Assembly: GCA_024636105.1 (NCBI GenBank)
Contig: JAGXHO010000024.1
Span: forward strand, 1-8,783
Direction: 5' to 3'
Origin: Trueperaceae bacterium
GTDB lineage: Bacteria; Deinococcota; Deinococci; Deinococcales; Trueperaceae
DNA: 8,783 bases
Every line of letters starts with the position of its first letter. Within the stretch, counting starts at the first letter, position 1. The position numbers were made by a program, and so were the translations under genes. Below the pieces are notes generated by a model, which was not told the origin of the DNA, did no database searches, and was given only the letters and a program-made list of their open reading frames with translations. Below are positions 5,940-8,783 of the stretch, piece by piece.

Positions 5940-7460
5940 TCAATGCCGGAAGTGGCGCCGTCCGGTGAACACCATCGCGAGCCCGTGCTCGTCGGCGGCA
6001 GCGACGACCTCGGGATCGCGCACCGAACCGCCCGGTTGGATCACCGCCGTCGCCCCGGCCGCCGCGGCGGCGTCGAGCCCGTCGCGGAAGGGGTAGAAGG
6101 CGTCGGAGGCGCAGGCTCCGCCGGCGGCCCGGCCCGCCGCCTTGCGCGCGGCGATCTCGGCGGCGTCGACGCGGCTCTGTTGGCCAGCGCCGATCCCCAC
6201 CGCGCGACCGTCCTTGACCAACACGATCGCGTTCGACGCGACCGCGGCGCACACGATCCAGGCCATCGTCAGGTCGGCCCACTCGGCCACGGTCGGGGCG
6301 CGCTTCGTGGCAACCGTCCAGGCGCTGCGGTCGACCGCGACCTCCTCGGGCGTTTGCATCAGGAAGCCGCCATCGGTCCGCCGCAACCCGAAACGCTCCG
6401 CGCCCGGGGCGGACGCTTGGAGCACGCGCATCGCCTTCCGCTTCCGCGCGAGCAGGTCGCGGGCCTCGTCGTCGTAGCCCGAGGCGATCAGCACGTCGGC
6501 TTTGGGGTTGGCGACCAGCGCTTCGGCCAACGCGCGGTCGACGCGCCCGCGCAGCGCGACGACGCCTCCGAAGGCCGACTTCGGGTCGGCCTCGAACGCG
6601 CGCTCGTATGCGGTCGCGAGGTCGTCGGCGACCGCGACCCCACAGGGGTTGGCGTGCTTGACGACCACCGCGGCCGGCCCCTCGGGGAACGCGTGGACGA
6701 GCCGCCAAGCGGCGTCGGCGTCGAAGAGGTTGAGGTACGACAGCGCCACCCCTCCGTGCTGGACGACGTCGTCCCACCACCCCCGGCGGCCCGCCTCTCG
6801 GTACCGGGCCCCCTGCTGGTGCGGGTTTTCGCCGTACCGCAAGACCTCGGCCCGCTCGAGCGTGACGTGTTTGGACGGCGGCAGCGGGTCGTCGCCGTCG
6901 AGGTAGCCCACGATCGCCGCGTCGTACGCGGCCGTGTGCGCGAACGCGGCGCGCGCGAGCGCGCGACGGCGGGCCAGCGGCAGCGGGCCGGCCGCGAGCT
7001 CGGCTGCTAGGGCCTGGTACTCGGCCGGGTCGACCACGACCACGACGGCCGCATGGTTCTTCGCCGCTGCGCGCACCATCGTGGGGCCCCCGATGTCGAG
7101 GTGCTCCATCGCTTCGACGTCCGTGGCGCCTGGCTCGGCCACCGTGGCCTCGAACGGGTAGAGGTTGACGGCGACCAGGTCGATGCGCGTCAGGCCGTGG
7201 GCCTGCAGCTCGGCGTCGTGCTCGGGGGTGGGCGTCGCGAGGAGCGCGCCGTGGATCGCGGGGTGCAGCGTCTTGACGCGGCCGTCCAGGATCTCGGGGG
7301 CGCCGGTCACGTCCGACACCGCGCGGGCGGGGAGGCCGGCGTCCAGCAGCGCGCGGTGGGTGCCACCGGTGGCGACGAGCTCGTATCCGAGGTCGACGAG
7401 CGCGCGCGCGAAGTCGACGAGGCCGGTCTTGTCCGAGACGCTCAGGAGGGCACGGGGCAT
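5940..7460 (-). CDS. purH: Bifunctional AICAR formyltransferase / IMP cyclohydrolase
   Basis: This cytosolic enzyme does the last two steps of de novo purine synthesis: it formylates AICAR with 10-formyl-THF, then closes the ring to give IMP. The protein is 506 residues, the usual family length. The N-terminal MGS-like cyclohydrolase domain (about 1-135) has [23 protein letters not shown] and DGRVKTLHP. The transformylase domain has RYGENPHQ (208-215), KHANPCG with catalytic Lys268 and His269, AFGG (296-299), [12 protein letters not shown] (422-432), DAFYPFRDG and IQPGGS. It ends with the diagnostic TGRRHFRH. The ATG at 7460 places [13 protein letters not shown] at the N-terminus, as in homologues; the frame is open upstream but only antisense to the isomerase gene. 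No Shine-Dalgarno sequence precedes it. The upstream hairpin suggests separate expression from the isomerase gene. All key residues appear present. Confidence 0.97.
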   Translation of the reverse strand: MPRALLSVSDKTGLVDFARALVDLGYELVATGGTHRALLDAGLPARAVSDVTGAPEILDGRVKTLHPAIHGALLATPTPEHDAELQAHGLTRIDLVAVNLYPFEATVAEPGATDVEAMEHLDIGGPTMVRAAAKNHAAVVVVVDPAEYQALAAELAAGPLPLARRRALARAAFAHTAAYDAAIVGYLDGDDPLPPSKHVTLERAEVLRYGENPHQQGARYREAGRRGWWDDVVQHGGVALSYLNLFDADAAWRLVHAFPEGPAAVVVKHANPCGVAVADDLATAYERAFEADPKSAFGGVVALRGRVDRALAEALVANPKADVLIASGYDDEARDLLARKRKAMRVLQASAPGAERFGLRRTDGGFLMQTPEEVAVDRSAWTVATKRAPTVAEWADLTMAWIVCAAVASNAIVLVKDGRAVGIGAGQQSRVDAAEIAARKAAGRAAGGACASDAFYPFRDGLDAAAAAGATAVIQPGGSVRDPEVVAAADEHGLAMVFTGRRHFRH

Positions 7461-7466
7461 GCGGTC

Positions 7467-7472
7467 AGGGTA
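7467..7472 (-). promoter_or_regulatory. Possible -10 element of a leaderless promoter for purH
   Basis: On the minus strand TACCCT lies 6 nt before the purH ATG, which has no Shine-Dalgarno sequence. This is the same arrangement as TAGCCT before the MazG-like gene. A -35 position would fall inside the upstream hairpin, and no TTGACA-like hexamer is seen there, so support is weak. Confidence 0.3.
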
Positions 7473-7477
7473 CCAAC

Positions 7478-7520
7478 GCGCCGCAGGCGCCGGGGGGCTT
7501 CGCCCGGGCGCCTGCGGCGC
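7478..7520 (-). terminator. 14-bp perfect hairpin between the isomerase gene and purH, likely terminator
   Basis: Positions 7478-7491 are exactly complementary to 7507-7520, a 14-bp stem. The 15-base loop can pair further as GGGC-TTC-GCCC (7495-7505). It starts 22 nt past the isomerase stop codon and ends 17 nt before the purH ATG. On the minus strand it is followed only by GTTGGT, not a real U-run. Termination after the isomerase gene is the simplest reading; an attenuator of purH is an alternative. Confidence 0.55.
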
Positions 7521-7542
7521 GGCTACACGCTGCGGTGCGGAC

Positions 7543-8783
7543 TCACTGCGGCGCGGGGGTGTCGTCCTCGGCGGCGGGCTCGCCATCGGCGGGGGCGTCC
7601 TCGGCTGCGGGCTCGCCATCGGCGGGGGCGTCGCTGCCCTCCGCCGCCTCGTCGGAGACCACGTCGGTCGGCTCGACGGCCGACTCGTCCCCGAAGACGA
7701 ACGGAGCGTCGCCTTCGACCAGCGACTCCTCGACGTCGATGCGCTCGCGCAGTTCGGCCAGCCAGGCGTCGCGCAGCTCGGCGCGCTCCTGGGCCAACAC
7801 GGTGCTGGTGACCTGCGCCCGCACCTCGTCGAGCGGCCGCACGCGCTCGGGCGTGCGCTGGGCGACGAGCACCACGTAGCGCTCCGCGAAGCTCGGGACC
7901 GGGTCGGTCTCGGCGGCATCGTCCTCCGTGTCGACCGCCTCGGGCAGCGCTTCGGCCTCGGCTTCCTCGGCGATGGCGAGCACGTCCGAGATCGACCAGA
8001 CGCCGTCGGGAAGCTCGGTGAACGCCTCGGTGCCGAACAGCGTGGTGTCGAGGATGCCCTCGAGCTGCCCCGGACGCACGGTCCCGAGCTCCTCGACGCC
8101 CGCCTCGAGGTCGCCGGCGACGGCGACGACGTCTTCGCCCGCGAGCGTGCGGGTGCGGAACGCCGCGGCCGCGTCGATCGAGCCGAGGTCGACGCGCAGC
8201 ACGTCGGCGGAGGCCGGGACCGTGAACTGCCCCGGGTTCTGGTCGTAGTAGGCGACGACGTCGGCTTCCGCCGCCTCGGCGTCGCGAGCGACGTACGCCA
8301 GCGCGCTCTGGGCGACCTGCGAGCGGGTGCCGACGAACGGCACGCCCAGCTCGCTCGCGCCCTGCGTGGCGAGCTCCTGGTCGACGAGCTGGCCGAGGAT
8401 CGCCGGCTTGAAGAAGGCGGTGATCAGGACCGCGCTGTCGGGCGAGAGCGACTGCTGGATCTGCGGGTTCGTGTAGGTGGCGCGCACCAGTTGCGACCGC
8501 AGGATCTCGACATCGCCCACGCGCGCGACCGGCTCGTCGTCGAAGGACAGGCTGCTCGTCGCCGGGAACTCGACCCGAGCGGCGGTGACCAGGTCCTCGA
8601 CGGCGTCCTCGAGCACGCCGACCTGCTTGGCCCCGAGCGCGCCCTCGCGCACGGAGGCCGCGACCTCTTCGAAGGGGCGCCGCTCGGCGGCGAGGTAGGC
8701 CTCGACGACCACGACATGGAAGCGGGCATCGGACGCCACGACCTCGGTGACCCCGGGCCCACGCAGCCCGAAGGCCGCGGTCG
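7543..8783 (-). CDS. SurA/PpiC-like peptidylprolyl isomerase, 5' end outside the window
   Basis: This is an envelope folding factor of the parvulin/SurA type, which catalyses cis-trans isomerisation of prolyl bonds and chaperones secreted proteins. The frame is open at the window edge, so the N-terminus and export signal are not visible; about 413 codons remain. In order it contains: the end of one parvulin domain (FGLRGPGVTEVVASD then FHVVVVE, like the family's fGyHvi ending); a SurA-N-like helical segment starting PVARVGDVEILRSQL; and a second, divergent parvulin-like region (ADVLRVDLGS, GDLEAGVEELGTV, ELPDGVWSISDV, RYVVLVAQRTPERVRPLDEV) interrupted by a roughly 25-residue acidic insert. 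An acidic Ala/Pro/Glu/Asp tail with a duplicated APADGEPAAED ends the protein. A GTG at 8739 is in frame but lies inside the first parvulin domain and is not the real start. Family is clear; the exact substrate role is unknown. Confidence 0.85.
   Translation of the reverse strand, partial: TAAFGLRGPGVTEVVASDARFHVVVVEAYLAAERRPFEEVAASVREGALGAKQVGVLEDAVEDLVTAARVEFPATSSLSFDDEPVARVGDVEILRSQLVRATYTNPQIQQSLSPDSAVLITAFFKPAILGQLVDQELATQGASELGVPFVGTRSQVAQSALAYVARDAEAAEADVVAYYDQNPGQFTVPASADVLRVDLGSIDAAAAFRTRTLAGEDVVAVAGDLEAGVEELGTVRPGQLEGILDTTLFGTEAFTELPDGVWSISDVLAIAEEAEAEALPEAVDTEDDAAETDPVPSFAERYVVLVAQRTPERVRPLDEVRAQVTSTVLAQERAELRDAWLAELRERIDVEESLVEGDAPFVFGDESAVEPTDVVSDEAAEGSDAPADGEPAAEDAPADGEPAAEDDTPAPQ
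7564..7629 (-). repeat. Two tandem 33-bp repeats in the tail of the isomerase gene
   Basis: Units 7564-7596 and 7597-7629 differ at one base (G or T in the tenth position). Each encodes the 11 residues APADGEPAAED (with phase shifts), so the duplication is in frame and lengthens the acidic C-terminal tail by one unit. Copy number could vary between strains by slippage. Confidence 0.9.

Noticed and set aside
7469..7480. GGTACCAACGCG shared between the purH upstream region and the nrdJ leader (minus strand, 5679-5668).
   Set aside because: One 12-base match between two places in a window of this size is expected by chance, and the surrounding bases do not align.
7461..7919. An N-terminal extension of PurH by 153 residues.
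   Set aside because: The extension is low-complexity Ser/Arg/Pro sequence antisense to the isomerase gene, while [13 protein letters not shown] is the standard PurH N-terminus.

Overview
The window is a high-GC, gene-dense bacterial chromosome segment with housekeeping functions and no mobile DNA except one intein. The gene types (class II B12-dependent ribonucleotide reductase with a TSCPD domain and zinc-ribbon tail, a secreted S41 peptidase, a SurA-like periplasmic isomerase) and two possible leaderless promoters (TANNNT about 6 nt before the start codon) would fit Deinococcota, perhaps a Trueperaceae-like lineage. That placement is inference and was not tested against a database.

Layout, left to right. 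At 64-1079 (minus) lies a secreted S41-family C-terminal processing peptidase gene. It is broken by an apparent one-base deletion near 849 and encodes a protein that goes from the N-terminal helical region to the catalytic core with no PDZ domain. Diverging from it, 1166-1504 (plus) encodes a small MazG-like NTP pyrophosphohydrolase. It converges on the large gene at 1599-5603 (minus), an adenosylcobalamin-dependent ribonucleotide reductase. That reading frame contains a complete 436-residue intein with a LAGLIDADG homing endonuclease, at 3429-4736. A very GC-rich hairpin sits between the two converging genes. Upstream of the reductase is a 336-base non-coding stretch (5604-5939) with several hairpins, one a perfect 12-bp stem just before the ribosome binding site, and a possible pair of mutually exclusive stems. 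Then come purH at 5940-7460 (minus) and the 3' part of a SurA/parvulin-type isomerase gene from 7543 to the window edge (minus). A 14-bp perfect hairpin separates these two.

How the genes relate. PurH completes IMP synthesis, the reductase turns ribonucleotides into deoxyribonucleotides, and MazG-like enzymes hydrolyse (d)NTPs, so three of the five genes concern nucleotide pools. The isomerase and the S41 peptidase belong to the cell envelope. The hairpins and strand switches suggest mostly separate transcription units, not one operon. I found no rRNA, tRNA, CRISPR array, insertion sequence or defence system. The observations most worth checking are the structured reductase leader, the PDZ-less and frameshifted S41 peptidase, and the intein.
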